Part shown: positions 41,217 through 53,383 of the stretch, piece after piece
Numbering within the stretch: the stretch's first letter is position 1
Layout: each line of letters opens with the position of its first letter
From: Oceanospirillaceae bacterium
GTDB taxonomy: Bacteria > Pseudomonadota > Gammaproteobacteria > Pseudomonadales > Balneatricaceae
DNA length: 64,000 nucleotides
Direction of reading: 5' to 3'
Assembly: GCA_013215375.1 (NCBI GenBank)
Contig: JABSRB010000001.1
Span: 124,001-188,000 of the forward strand
Made by a program: the position numbers and the translations under genes
The notes under the pieces: model-generated
Databases searched by the model: none
What the model was told of the DNA's origin: nothing
Seen by the model: only the letters and a program-made list of their open reading frames with translations

Positions 41217-41599
41217 TAATCATAGGGTTAGAGTTAATTGATTTTAATCTTTAATCTTTTCAAAAACCTGCCCTTCCTCGAACTACACTACGTAAACACC
41301 GGGCCCTTGTATTGCCGCCGCAGCAATTCGCTAAATTGGTGTGCGTAGCGACAGGCAGATTTCATACTCCCGGCAAAATCTAAGTACCGACATCCATCTC
41401 CGATATCGGCAACGTCGCTAAGAGCGGAGCTGCGACTGCATGGATGCAGGAGGTACGACACCGCCCATCTGAGCGGCCGCCAATTTTGGGGATTTCGGAG
41501 GTCCTTATGTAAAAGGACTTAAAAATGCCGTGATCACATGGATGTGAAAGAACGACGGAGGCATAATTGGGTGGCTTTTTTATGTACAGGACGTACGGT

Positions 41600-41765
41600 A
41601 TAGCACGATGGTAAGGATGCCAATGAGTGTATAGATACAGGATGTAAGGTATTTGGCAATGCCATGGATGACAAAGAGCCACTTTGATGCCGATTCTTTT
41701 GGCCCATTTAAAAGAAATGAACTCGACGTAGTCGAAACAGCATTTCAATCTCTTGAATTTAAATA
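41600..41765 (-). repeat. Dispersed repeat family 2, copy B (inverted relative to copy A)
   Basis: Hand alignment to 35750-35908 on the opposite strand. Confidence 0.65.
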
Positions 41766-41810
41766 ATAAACATAAAATTAGTAAAAATTTTTTAATCTTT
41801 TAAAAAGAAG

Positions 41811-42227
41811 CTATCCGCCAATTCGATGATACAAACTAGCCGCCATAAACCCTGCCTCTTGATACTTCTTTAAACTTTTAGGTAGCTCAAACGGGCTCTT
41901 TTTATGCGCAGCTGCTATCCCCTGCCCTGAGACAAATTCAACTTCAGCAATGCCATTTAACTGGATAAGCGCTTCCATTTTAAAGGAGATAGCCCCCCCT
42001 GCCATCCGCCCTCTCTTGGCGCGTTTTTTAATCACTACAGTATCAATCTGGTTATCTTTAATGAAGTTAACCAAGCCATCATAGAAAGCCTTAATCGATT
42101 CACCGCTCTCGTCATCTTCAAGTTTGAGTTTCTTAAGCGCAATATCGACGAAATCGAGCTCATCATCTTCCAAAATGACTAAAATGGCTTCTGATGATTT
42201 GAGTTCAATTCCACAAATGCGTGACAT
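41811..42227 (-). CDS. DUF3010-family protein
   Basis: MSRICGIELKSSEAILVILE..VVIKKRAKRGRMAGGAISFKMEALIQL. Confidence 0.75.
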   Translation of the reverse strand: MSRICGIELKSSEAILVILEDDELDFVDIALKKLKLEDDESGESIKAFYDGLVNFIKDNQIDTVVIKKRAKRGRMAGGAISFKMEALIQLNGIAEVEFVSGQGIAAAHKKSPFELPKSLKKYQEAGFMAASLYHRIGG

Positions 42228-42685
42228 ATTATTTATCCGTATATTTACTGAGAAGATGATTGGTAGCTACCGTATATCCACACGGAGCAAAGTGATAGTA
42301 ATTTTGCGGGTAAAAACAACAAGAACGATCGATAATAATTTTTCTTTTAAATATAGAGCTAAACTTTCTACAAAAAATTCAAAATTTATCTATTTAATTT
42401 CAAATATTTAAAAAGTTATTTAATCCATACGGCCAAATTAAAACTCATTAGAGCAATTGATTTTTTAGAATAACAAAATTTCCCCAAAATACTTTATCCA
42501 ATCCAGAAAATTATTTTATTGTTTATAAACAGTAGGACTCAAACAAAATATCATGTAGCACACAGCAAAAAGACACATATCCCTTAAGAAAAACACCCCA
42601 ATAAGCGGAATAAACTATTGGAAATGCTAAAAAAAATATTATATGGGAACATACATGCTATATTTAATAATGAAGAGACACTCTA

Positions 42686-42880
42686 GAGATCTCAGCATAA
42701 CTACTACGCGCGGTAATACAGCGTTAAAAATCGACTCAATAAAGATGGATTAGGCGTAGCCTAACTTATCCGAAATGCTCATTTACATCAGTAAGCCCCA
42801 TAAACAGGAGCACACTGACTCCGCTATTTCGTCAATTTTTTCCTTGTCTACCACCGCTCGCGACGTTATACAGAGGTCTC
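42686..42880. repeat. MITE-like element copy 3 (reverse orientation)
   Basis: Ends gagatctcagcataac / gttatacagaggtctc; interior matches copy 1 reverse complement. Confidence 0.65.
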
Positions 42881-42928
42881 TTTATAACTCATGTGGTTGA
42901 AAAACTTCAGTATTAAAGGTAATTTAGC

Positions 42929-43462
42929 ATGGATAGTGAGCGTGAGAAGAGTACAACAGAGAGTTCTGGAAGCTCTGTTAGGTCCCGTACTATTGAAAAA
43001 AATAATGAATCTAGCCAATGGGTTACGTTTTATATAAATAATGAATTATATGCTGTCGATACTTTGCAAGTGAGAGAAGTACTTAAGTACAGTGAAATTA
43101 CGCCGGTACCAGGTTCGAATGCCTATGTTTGTGGCCTTATCAATTTAAGAGGTAAAGTTGTCACCGTTATAGATACTAGAATCATGTTCTCTTTGCCGCA
43201 CGAAGAACCTAATGATGATACCAATATTATTCTGGTTGATTTTAGCGAAGATGAAATGGTGGGGTTTATTGTTGATAGCGTCGATGAGGTGGTTAACATT
43301 TTGACCAACAGCATCGAAGTCGCTCCTAGCTTATCTGATAGCGATACAAAAAGTGGCTTTATAAAAGGGGTTACTTATTATAATAATATGCTGATTATTT
43401 TATTGGATATTGAAAAAATCATCTCACACGTCACTCCGGTTCTAGCAGATGATGCATCATAA
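42929..43462 (+). CDS. CheW-like chemotaxis coupling protein
   Basis: CheW domain: FYINNELYAVDTLQVREVLKYSEITPVPGSNAYVCGLINLRGKVVTVIDTR. Confidence 0.9.
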   Translation: MDSEREKSTTESSGSSVRSRTIEKNNESSQWVTFYINNELYAVDTLQVREVLKYSEITPVPGSNAYVCGLINLRGKVVTVIDTRIMFSLPHEEPNDDTNIILVDFSEDEMVGFIVDSVDEVVNILTNSIEVAPSLSDSDTKSGFIKGVTYYNNMLIILLDIEKIISHVTPVLADDAS

Positions 43463-43584
43463 TATAAATATTTAAAACCAAATATAAGGAGCCTCTTCGC
43501 TAATAAAAACATTAATCCTGTTTAGCAAGTTACTTAATGCCATTACGGACAGCTCTTATCTTTTTAATGATCACTCTCAAACTC

Positions 43585-43855
43585 TGTGACCACTGCATTA
43601 CTTAGCCAAGGGCATGATAACTACACTCGATAATACGGCGTTAAAAATCGATTCAGCATGCTCTCTTTGTCCTCCATGTCACCACGCTATACCACTCATC
43701 CTGAACATAAAGATGAATTAGGCGGAGCCTAACTCATCCAAGGGATGAGTATAGCCTCTAAAACTGGATCAAGAATGCTCCTTTACGCTCGTGATTCCGC
43801 TATGTCGCCGATTTATATTAAACACCTTCGAGCCAGCTAAAGTTGCTGCACCTAT
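43585..43855. repeat. MITE-like element copy 4 (degenerate ends, reverse orientation)
   Basis: catgataactacactcgataatacggcgttaaaaatcg closely matches reverse complement of copy 1; ggatgaattaggcggagcctaactcatcc hairpin shared with copy 3. Confidence 0.55.
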
Positions 43856-43905
43856 AAACAATGGCATTCTATTTACGCTTCGCTTCTTTATCCAGAAGCC
43901 TCATT

Positions 43906-46902
43906 CTATGAATCTTTAACGTCATTTTGTGACTCTTCAACCTCATTTAAGTCCCTTGGCGCTTCATCCAAACGACTCATCCACTCCCCTTCTTTCGATT
44001 CATCACCTTCACTAATGCTATCGACAAATAGTGAGGCTGACTCTGGTACAACATCAACCGCCGCCGCTGCTACATCAATCACATTATCAGGCGCAGCCTC
44101 TGAGAAACGCTGGACTAGATCAATGGCAGTTTCCGTATTAATAGCGCGTTGATGTGCCCGCTCTAATTTATTAATCTGCGCATCTACGCTAGTGTCTTGG
44201 GTGAGATTATTAATCACTTCACCGGCAATAATCCCGGCGCTGTCGGGGACAGCTTCCACCACTGCCAACGCTACATCCAAGGCATTATCTGGCGCTGCTT
44301 GGGTCAGTTTTTGCACTAGATCAATGGCCGCATCCGTTTGCATGGCACTTTGATGAATATCAGCTAGCTCACTGCGATCAGCCACCTTTAACCCAGCGTT
44401 GGAACTCTCGGTATCAAGCTGACCTTCCATAATCGAAGTGGCAACTTCTGAAGCAACCATAGCCGCTGATTCTGGTACTTCTTCAACAACGGCAATGGCC
44501 ACTTCTAACGCATTATCTGGCGAGGCCTCGGTCAAACGCAACACTAAGTCAACCGCGGCATCGTGATCCAATATAGCTTGCTGGGCTTGCGCGGATTCAC
44601 TTTTCGCCTGACCGGGCTCTTCATCAATAATGTTCGATGCTACCTCTGAGGCAATCAACGCCGCTGATTCAGGTAGCGCTTCTACGACAGCCACTGCTAC
44701 ATCTAACGCATTATCCGGTGAGGCTTCAATCAAACGCTGCACTAAATCAACCGCCGCATCATGATCCAATATATCTTGCTGCGCTTGCGCGGATTCGCTT
44801 ATCGCCTGCTCAGGTTCTTCATCGACAATATTCGATGCCACTTCTGAGGCGATCATCGCCGCAGCTTCTGGAATTGCTTCAACCACCGCAACGGCGACAT
44901 CCATGGCACTATCCGGTACTGCATCCGTGAAACGTTGCACTAATTCCAAGGCAGCTTCGACATCTTCTGCGTTTTGGCTGTCACTACGTACTACATATTC
45001 AGGGCTTGCCTCGGCTTCACTCTCAGCATCTTCAGACATTATATTTTCAGCCAGATCCCCCGCCAGGGATACCGCCGCTTCTGGGACAGCCTCTGCCATC
45101 GTCACTGCCACATCCAGCGCATGATCAGGTGCGCTTTCCCAGAGTTGTGCCGCGATATCAACCAAATCTTGCTCACTGGTATCTGCCTCTTCATCAGCGG
45201 GGCGTAAAGCCTCGCGCTCATCCACAATCACCTGCGCATAGTATTCGGCGACTTGCACAGCGCTTTGTGGCGCGGATTCTACGGCTACTTTTGCCATCGC
45301 TACCCGTAACTCGGGAAAGCTATGACCAATTTCTGCTGCCACTGATACCACTTGTTCTGGGTGAGTTATGGCTAATTTTTGAATGAGTTCATAGGCTAAA
45401 TTAGGTGCGGTGGCCACCATTGCAGTGGCGATTTCCATAATGCGATACGGTAGAGCCTCACGCATCACTTCATATAAGCTCAGTACATCTATCCCCTTCA
45501 CTGAAGCTAAGGCCCTGGCCATTTCTACCGCGCGTTCAGGCTGATTGATGGCAATCGCGCGCGCCATATTCACTGCAGCGCTCTGATCGGTTTGGGCTAT
45601 ATTTATGGCTATTTGGGCATCGTGACTAAACGCTGCTTGCACTGGAACATATTCGGTACGCGGGTCTAGGTCGACCATCGCAGCCCCCGTACTGCTCTGC
45701 ATCACAAAGCTCTCTTGCTTATCAATCGGCAGTGCGTCTCTAGCCTGCATACGATAAAGTACAAAACCTGCCAGCATCACTTGCACTATGGCCAAAAAGT
45801 AAAACAGTGCTGCATTGCCAAAAAAGCCCATCACTAATGCCGCTGAATATGGCCCGATTACGCCACCAAGAGAAAACGCCAAGATCATACTGCCCATGGC
45901 AGCTACCATCTCATTTTGGCGTAGTTTGTCGAAGGCCTCTGAAATACTCAGCGGATAGAGACAGGCGATAATGCCCGTGGTGAGACTAGTGGCGACAAAT
46001 AACGGCCATTCATACTGTAGCGGCGCCACCAATGTCGCGATAATTCCCGCCCCCGCTGAGAGCAGTAATAGAAAGAAGATAACACTGCGTCGGTCATACT
46101 TATCGGATAAATATCCCACCGGAAATTGTAGCGCAAAAGCACCAAAAATAGCGGTTGCCATATACAAAGTCAGCTGGAAATCGACAATTTGATAGTGTTT
46201 GGCAAACATCGGCAGCATGTTAAATAACGCCGCATAGATCATGCCCCCCGTCACACAGCACACCACCGCTAAGGGCGACTTAGCGATCAGTGAGAATATT
46301 GACATAGGCACAACTTCTTCAACCTTTGGCCCAGAACTTTTACCTAGCGTAATAGGGATAATGGCCAGACATAACAGCACCCCTGCCACCACAAATAAGG
46401 TGCTGTCATTGGGGGAGGCTAGGTTTAACAGAAATTGTCCGACGAACAACCCGCTTAGCGCCACCGCGTTATACAGTGCCAGAATTTTACCGCGCGTGGC
46501 TTTGTTAGAGCTATCCGACAGCCAACTCTCCATCGCCGTAAAAGCGCAGGCATTACAAAAGCCAATAACAACGCGCATTGCCCCCCACAACAGTGGATCT
46601 GAATCAAAGCTGCTGATCAAGATACTGACTGCAGCCAGCGCCACACAGCCTGCAAACACTCGCACGTGCCCCGCGCGACTAATTAAATATTTACTATAGA
46701 TTGCACCGAGCAACATACCCACATAAAAAAGCGATAATACCAGGCCAATGGTGTTGGTATTTAAATTTTCTAGCTCCATTTTTACTGGCAGTAAGACGTT
46801 GACTAAACCGTTGCCCATCATCAGTATAAAACAACTGATAAAAAGCGAGATTAGAGATAGATAAGTGGTAAGCATAGCGCGCGTCTCATTTAAACAACCC
46901 AA
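43906..46902 (-). CDS. MFS transporter fused to a ~590-aa Ala/Val/Asp/Glu-rich C-terminal repeat domain
   Basis: 12-TM MFS part (MLTTYLSLISLFISCF..GNGLVNVLLPVKME) followed by repeats AVDLVQRLxEASPDNALDVAVAVVExxPESAAxIASEVASNI. Confidence 0.85.
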   Translation of the reverse strand: MGCLNETRAMLTTYLSLISLFISCFILMMGNGLVNVLLPVKMELENLNTNTIGLVLSLFYVGMLLGAIYSKYLISRAGHVRVFAGCVALAAVSILISSFDSDPLLWGAMRVVIGFCNACAFTAMESWLSDSSNKATRGKILALYNAVALSGLFVGQFLLNLASPNDSTLFVVAGVLLCLAIIPITLGKSSGPKVEEVVPMSIFSLIAKSPLAVVCCVTGGMIYAALFNMLPMFAKHYQIVDFQLTLYMATAIFGAFALQFPVGYLSDKYDRRSVIFFLLLLSAGAGIIATLVAPLQYEWPLFVATSLTTGIIACLYPLSISEAFDKLRQNEMVAAMGSMILAFSLGGVIGPYSAALVMGFFGNAALFYFLAIVQVMLAGFVLYRMQARDALPIDKQESFVMQSSTGAAMVDLDPRTEYVPVQAAFSHDAQIAINIAQTDQSAAVNMARAIAINQPERAVEMARALASVKGIDVLSLYEVMREALPYRIMEIATAMVATAPNLAYELIQKLAITHPEQVVSVAAEIGHSFPELRVAMAKVAVESAPQSAVQVAEYYAQVIVDEREALRPADEEADTSEQDLVDIAAQLWESAPDHALDVAVTMAEAVPEAAVSLAGDLAENIMSEDAESEAEASPEYVVRSDSQNAEDVEAALELVQRFTDAVPDSAMDVAVAVVEAIPEAAAMIASEVASNIVDEEPEQAISESAQAQQDILDHDAAVDLVQRLIEASPDNALDVAVAVVEALPESAALIASEVASNIIDEEPGQAKSESAQAQQAILDHDAAVDLVLRLTEASPDNALEVAIAVVEEVPESAAMVASEVATSIMEGQLDTESSNAGLKVADRSELADIHQSAMQTDAAIDLVQKLTQAAPDNALDVALAVVEAVPDSAGIIAGEVINNLTQDTSVDAQINKLERAHQRAINTETAIDLVQRFSEAAPDNVIDVAAAAVDVVPESASLFVDSISEGDESKEGEWMSRLDEAPRDLNEVEESQNDVKDS

Positions 46903-46926
46903 ATATTGCAGCTAATATTTGGACTA

Positions 46927-47086
46927 GGAGGCTGTCCGAAAACAGACTAATCTACTGCGACCAAGCCTATTTGGTTAAAATTAACGCTAATTTTCGTTAA
47001 ATAGCACGCTATTCTCCTCGAATGACCGTTAATTGTTCCTCAAATAGTCTTGCTCTCGCTACGATCACTGTTCTCGGACAGCCCCC
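46927..47086. repeat. ~160-bp MITE-like element with inverted ends
   Basis: ggaggctgtccgaaaacag / ctgttctcggacagccccc terminal inverted repeats. Confidence 0.65.
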
Positions 47087-47239
47087 AGGGATTTAAGAGT
47101 GGCACCTGAATTAGCACACTCCTTGTAAAGCCGATAATATAGCAACTTTTTAAATAGTAAATGGCCAATCTAAACATTCGTTAAAAACGCTAATATCACC
47201 TATAAAATAAGGTACAATCAGCCACTAAATTTTTTTCAA

Positions 47240-48334
47240 GTGAGAGTGAATGTGGAATTACTAGTAACCCAGTGTTTGGGGCGACCTTTGCGTTTAGAGG
47301 GGTCAATGGCTGGCTGGCAGCAACTCTATTGGGACAACCAACTTGTTGCACAACAAGCCGCTAGCGCCGAACAGGACGGGCATCACTCGCACAGCTTCGA
47401 ACTGCAATCTGGAGACAGTAAATTACATTGTCAATTAGATGTAGAGTTAAACTGGCAGCCATTTACCCTGAGTTATCAGCTGTTGATCAACGATGAGTTA
47501 GTGACGAGTGATCAGCGCGATACTGGCGACATCGAGCGTCAGAGCCCAGTGGTGGTACCGGTGACCAAAACAAAATTTAGTTTGATTGGCATGGGCTCTC
47601 TCGCACTCAAACTGTTCAAAAGTGCCAAGGTTATCAAGGTCGTTTTTGCCGGAGCCAGTGTCGCCGCCTACAGTTGGTTATTCTCCATAGAATTTGCCCT
47701 AGCGCTCATCGCCTGTTTGGTTATTCATGAATACGGTCACATCCGCGCCATGCAGTATTTTAAAATGCCTACCAAGGGAATTTACCTCATCCCCTTTGTC
47801 GGGGGGCTAGCCTTAAGCGATGGTAAAATAAATACCCGCTGGCAAGACGTGGTGATCTCGATCATGGGGCCCACCTTTGGCATGTTGCTATCGCTGGTGG
47901 CGCTGGTTGTTTATTGGATCACAGACCTGCCCTTTTTTGCGGCATTAGCTTCGCTGAATGCGCTGTTAAATCTGTTTAATTTACTGCCTATTTTACCTTT
48001 AGATGGCGGACATATTTTAAAGAGCATCAGCTTTTCATTTAATTCCGTCACCGGCATTGTGCTCTGCGCCCTCGGTGCCGCAGGCGGCGTTTATCTGTGT
48101 TACACCTTTAATTTATCGCTGTTGGCGATCATGTTGTTGATCGGCTCTGTGGAAATTTTATTTGAGTGGAAAGCGCGGCACCAGAGCCACTTGTTACCAC
48201 TAGATCGATACGGGCAAATTTTCTCGACTCTTTGGTACTTCAGCACCGTGGCTATTTTGTTAGGCATTATTTACAGCGTTGCCGGCAGTGGTGACCCTAT
48301 TTTATCGATGCCTTTACAGATTCTAGGTAGTTAA
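47240..48334 (+). CDS. M50-family (site-2 protease type) membrane metallopeptidase
   Basis: HEYGH motif in CLVIHEYGHIRAMQYF and LPLDGGHIL. Confidence 0.85.
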   Translation: MRVNVELLVTQCLGRPLRLEGSMAGWQQLYWDNQLVAQQAASAEQDGHHSHSFELQSGDSKLHCQLDVELNWQPFTLSYQLLINDELVTSDQRDTGDIERQSPVVVPVTKTKFSLIGMGSLALKLFKSAKVIKVVFAGASVAAYSWLFSIEFALALIACLVIHEYGHIRAMQYFKMPTKGIYLIPFVGGLALSDGKINTRWQDVVISIMGPTFGMLLSLVALVVYWITDLPFFAALASLNALLNLFNLLPILPLDGGHILKSISFSFNSVTGIVLCALGAAGGVYLCYTFNLSLLAIMLLIGSVEILFEWKARHQSHLLPLDRYGQIFSTLWYFSTVAILLGIIYSVAGSGDPILSMPLQILGS

Positions 48335-48407
48335 GGTTTTTCAGATATCACACACTGCGCTATAATCTGCAGCCCTTAAGATCCGTTTGACGTAAAAGAG
48401 GAGCACT

Positions 48408-49619
48408 ATGAATCCTGCGCTAAATCAGCTACAGCCTTATCCATTTGAAAGGCTGACGACTTTAATGGCCAGTGTAACGCCCGCCAATGTGCCACATATT
48501 GCTTTTTCTATCGGAGAGCCAAAACATGCATCCCCGGCGTTTGTGATTAAAGCGCTCACGGATAATATCGATGGTCTAGCTAAATACCCTAGCACTAAGG
48601 GCATCCCAGAGCTCAGTGAGTGTATCGCCAAATGGTGCGAGAGGCGCTTTAGCTTGGTTGAAAACAGCCTCGATGCTAAAACGGCTGTTATCCCTGTCAA
48701 CGGTACCCGCGAGGCAATCTTTGCCTTTATTCAAGCCGCCGTTACCCGCAGTGATGATGCTTTAGTACTATGCCCCAACCCTTTTTATCAGATTTATGAG
48801 GGCGCGGCATATTTATCAGGTGCCCAGCCGTATTATTTAAACTGTCACAGTGACAACCACTTCATTCCCGATTACGATGTTATTAGTGCCGATATTTGGC
48901 AGCGCTGCCAAGTATTGTTTATCTGCTCGCCAGGCAATCCCACTGGCTCGGTAACCGATCTCGCCACCTTGCAAAAGCTGATTGCCCTGGCTGATGAATA
49001 CGACTTTATTATAGTCAGCGATGAGTGTTATTCAGAGATTTACTTCGATGAAAAACAGCCGCCAGTAGGATTATTAGAAGCTTGTGCATTACTGGGCCGC
49101 AATGATTACCATCGCTGTGTGGTGATGCACTCACTGTCTAAACGTTCGAATTTACCGGGAATGCGCTCGGGCTTTGTCGCCGGCGACAGCAAATTACTAG
49201 TGCCATTTTTGCACTATCGTACTTACCACGGCTCTGCCATGCCTATTCAACATCAACACGCCTCGTTGGCTGCTTGGTCTGATGAGGCTCATGTGCTGGA
49301 AAACCGCGATGCTTACCGCGCTAAATTTGCCGCGGTAATTGATATTCTTGCTCCCGTACTGGATGTATCCCTACCCGATGCCAGTTTTTATCTGTGGGTT
49401 AAAACCCCCATCGACGATGAAATATTTGCCCGCGATCTATTTGCCCAGCAAAACCTCACACTATTGCCTGGCAGCTATGTTTCCCGTGAAATAGACGGTG
49501 TTATCCCCGGCAAAAATTACGTGCGCATGGCCTTAGTTGCCACGTTGGATGAATGTATTGAAGGCGCACAGCGTATTCGCACTTACATTGAAAGTTTAAA
49601 CATTAAGGATTCACCATGA
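48408..49619 (+). CDS. dapC: Succinyldiaminopimelate transaminase
   Basis: PLP aminotransferase class I/II; MNPALNQLQPYPFERLTTLMA; upstream of dapD/dapE. Confidence 0.85.
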   Translation: MNPALNQLQPYPFERLTTLMASVTPANVPHIAFSIGEPKHASPAFVIKALTDNIDGLAKYPSTKGIPELSECIAKWCERRFSLVENSLDAKTAVIPVNGTREAIFAFIQAAVTRSDDALVLCPNPFYQIYEGAAYLSGAQPYYLNCHSDNHFIPDYDVISADIWQRCQVLFICSPGNPTGSVTDLATLQKLIALADEYDFIIVSDECYSEIYFDEKQPPVGLLEACALLGRNDYHRCVVMHSLSKRSNLPGMRSGFVAGDSKLLVPFLHYRTYHGSAMPIQHQHASLAAWSDEAHVLENRDAYRAKFAAVIDILAPVLDVSLPDASFYLWVKTPIDDEIFARDLFAQQNLTLLPGSYVSREIDGVIPGKNYVRMALVATLDECIEGAQRIRTYIESLNIKDSP

Positions 49620-49966
49620 GCATCACGTTATACGGCATCAAAAACTGTGACACGATCAAAAAAGCCAAAAAGTGGCTCGAGAGCGAACAGCTCGAATATC
49701 ACTTTCACGACTATCGCAGTGATGGCCTAGATAGCGACTTACTGGCGCTATTTTTAGAGACCCAGAGCTGGGAAGTATTACTTAATAAACGCGGTACAAC
49801 TTGGCGCGCACAGAGTGATGCAGTAAAAAACAACATTGATCGACAAAGCGCTATCGCGTTAATGCTTGAGCATCCTGCGATGATAAAACGTCCGGTACTG
49901 ATCACCCCAAACACCGTACAAGTGGGCTTTAAAGCCGATTTGTATCAAACAATTTTTGCACGTTAG
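49616..49966 (+). CDS. ArsC/Spx/YffB-family protein
   Basis: LYGIKNCDTIKKAKKWLE, KRPVLI motif. Confidence 0.85.
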   Translation: MSITLYGIKNCDTIKKAKKWLESEQLEYHFHDYRSDGLDSDLLALFLETQSWEVLLNKRGTTWRAQSDAVKNNIDRQSAIALMLEHPAMIKRPVLITPNTVQVGFKADLYQTIFAR

Positions 49967-49994
49967 TCCAAGACAACAGAATTAGGAGAGAATT

Positions 49995-51029
49995 ATGAGC
50001 TTTTTTGCATTTGGTATAGGTATTGGTACTCAGTCTTCAACAGGTGACTGGTTAGAAGTTTATTACAATACCCCTGTGATCAACCCATCAGAGCAATTAG
50101 TGAAAGCCGTTGGCGATTTAATTGGTTACGAGGCTGGTTCTGACTGCGCTATCGAGATTTGCCAAGAGCAACTGGCTGAACTAGCAACAGCACTTAAAGC
50201 GGCTGGCGAACAGGCACAAGTTGATGTTCTCGATGTGCTCATGGGCACTGAGCAGCCGATGGTAGTGACTATTTTAGCCACAGATTCAGCACCAGCATCA
50301 ACCCCTGAAGCCTACCTTAAATTGACCATGCTTTCACAGCGTCTAGTACAGCCGCACAACATTGATCTTACCGGTCAATTTGCACTGCTACCCAACGTTG
50401 CTTGGACTAACGAAGGCGCTATTTCCCTAGAAGACTTGCCAAAACGTCAACTAATGGCACGTGCTCAAGGGCGTGTTCTAGATGTTTTCTCCGTCGACAA
50501 ATTCCCTAAGATGACTAACTACGTCGTCCCCACCGGCATTCGTATTGGTGATGCATCACGCGTTCGCTTAGGCGCACACGTCGGAAACGGCACTACGGTA
50601 ATGCACGAAGGCTTCATCAACTTCAATGCGGGCACTCTAGGGGTAGGCATGGTTGAAGGACGTATCTCTGCAGGTGTTGTAGTAGGTAATGGCACTGACA
50701 TCGGTGGTGGCGCATCTACCATGGGTACTTTATCCGGTGGTAACAACGTGATTATCTCCCTTGGCGAAAACTGCCTATTAGGCGCTAACGCAGGTACTGG
50801 TATTCCATTGGGCGACCGATGCACCATTGAAGCGGGCCTCTACGTGACAGCCGGCTCTAAGGTGGCAGTACTGGATGATCAAAACCAAGTTGTGTCAAAG
50901 GTAAAAGCTTCTGAACTTGCCGGTCAATCTGACCTATTGTTCCGTCGCAACTCAATGACCGGTGCGATTGAAGTAAAAACCAACCGCAGCGCAATTGAGC
51001 TAAACGAAGTATTACACAAGCATAATTAG
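49995..51029 (+). CDS. dapD: 2,3,4,5-tetrahydropyridine-2,6-dicarboxylate N-succinyltransferase
   Basis: Left-handed beta-helix (GTTVMHEGFINFNAGTLG, GGGASTMGTLSGGN). Confidence 0.9.
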   Translation: MSFFAFGIGIGTQSSTGDWLEVYYNTPVINPSEQLVKAVGDLIGYEAGSDCAIEICQEQLAELATALKAAGEQAQVDVLDVLMGTEQPMVVTILATDSAPASTPEAYLKLTMLSQRLVQPHNIDLTGQFALLPNVAWTNEGAISLEDLPKRQLMARAQGRVLDVFSVDKFPKMTNYVVPTGIRIGDASRVRLGAHVGNGTTVMHEGFINFNAGTLGVGMVEGRISAGVVVGNGTDIGGGASTMGTLSGGNNVIISLGENCLLGANAGTGIPLGDRCTIEAGLYVTAGSKVAVLDDQNQVVSKVKASELAGQSDLLFRRNSMTGAIEVKTNRSAIELNEVLHKHN

Positions 51030-51093
51030 AGCTTTGAGCTTTTTGAAAACCTAGCTTTTGATTAATCCCTTAAGCTTTTATCTCCCTTTTTAA

Positions 51094-53079
<1,986 letters not shown>

Positions 53080-53083
<4 letters not shown>

Positions 53084-53370
53084 AACGCCCAAGCTTCGCT
53101 TTTAAACTCAAGCGACGCCTGCAACGACAGGCAGTGAACACCCGGCAAAACCTGACCTTTATCTTAATCGGTTTTGCCTTGTCACTGCTCGGTATTGGTT
53201 TAGTCATGGGCGGCGAATTTCTAGTGGATGGGGAATTTTATCGTGAGCTGGTCGCCCTGGCAGGTGTCATCATTATAGGCACCGGCTGTTTGCTGGCAAT
53301 TATAGGTTATCTCAGCATGAGCTTATTAAAGATCTTTTATGTCATCACTCGAGACGATGAAGATAAATAG
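53080..53370 (+). CDS. Small hypothetical membrane protein
   Basis: Two TM segments, overlaps rlmA stop. Confidence 0.6.
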
Positions 53371-53383
53371 ACCTTTCTTTATG

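Noticed and set aside
46241-46699. 152-aa antisense ORF in the MFS fusion gene (and 44637-45386 antisense ORFs)
   Set aside because: Opposite strand of a clear MFS/repeat coding region; no recognisable domain
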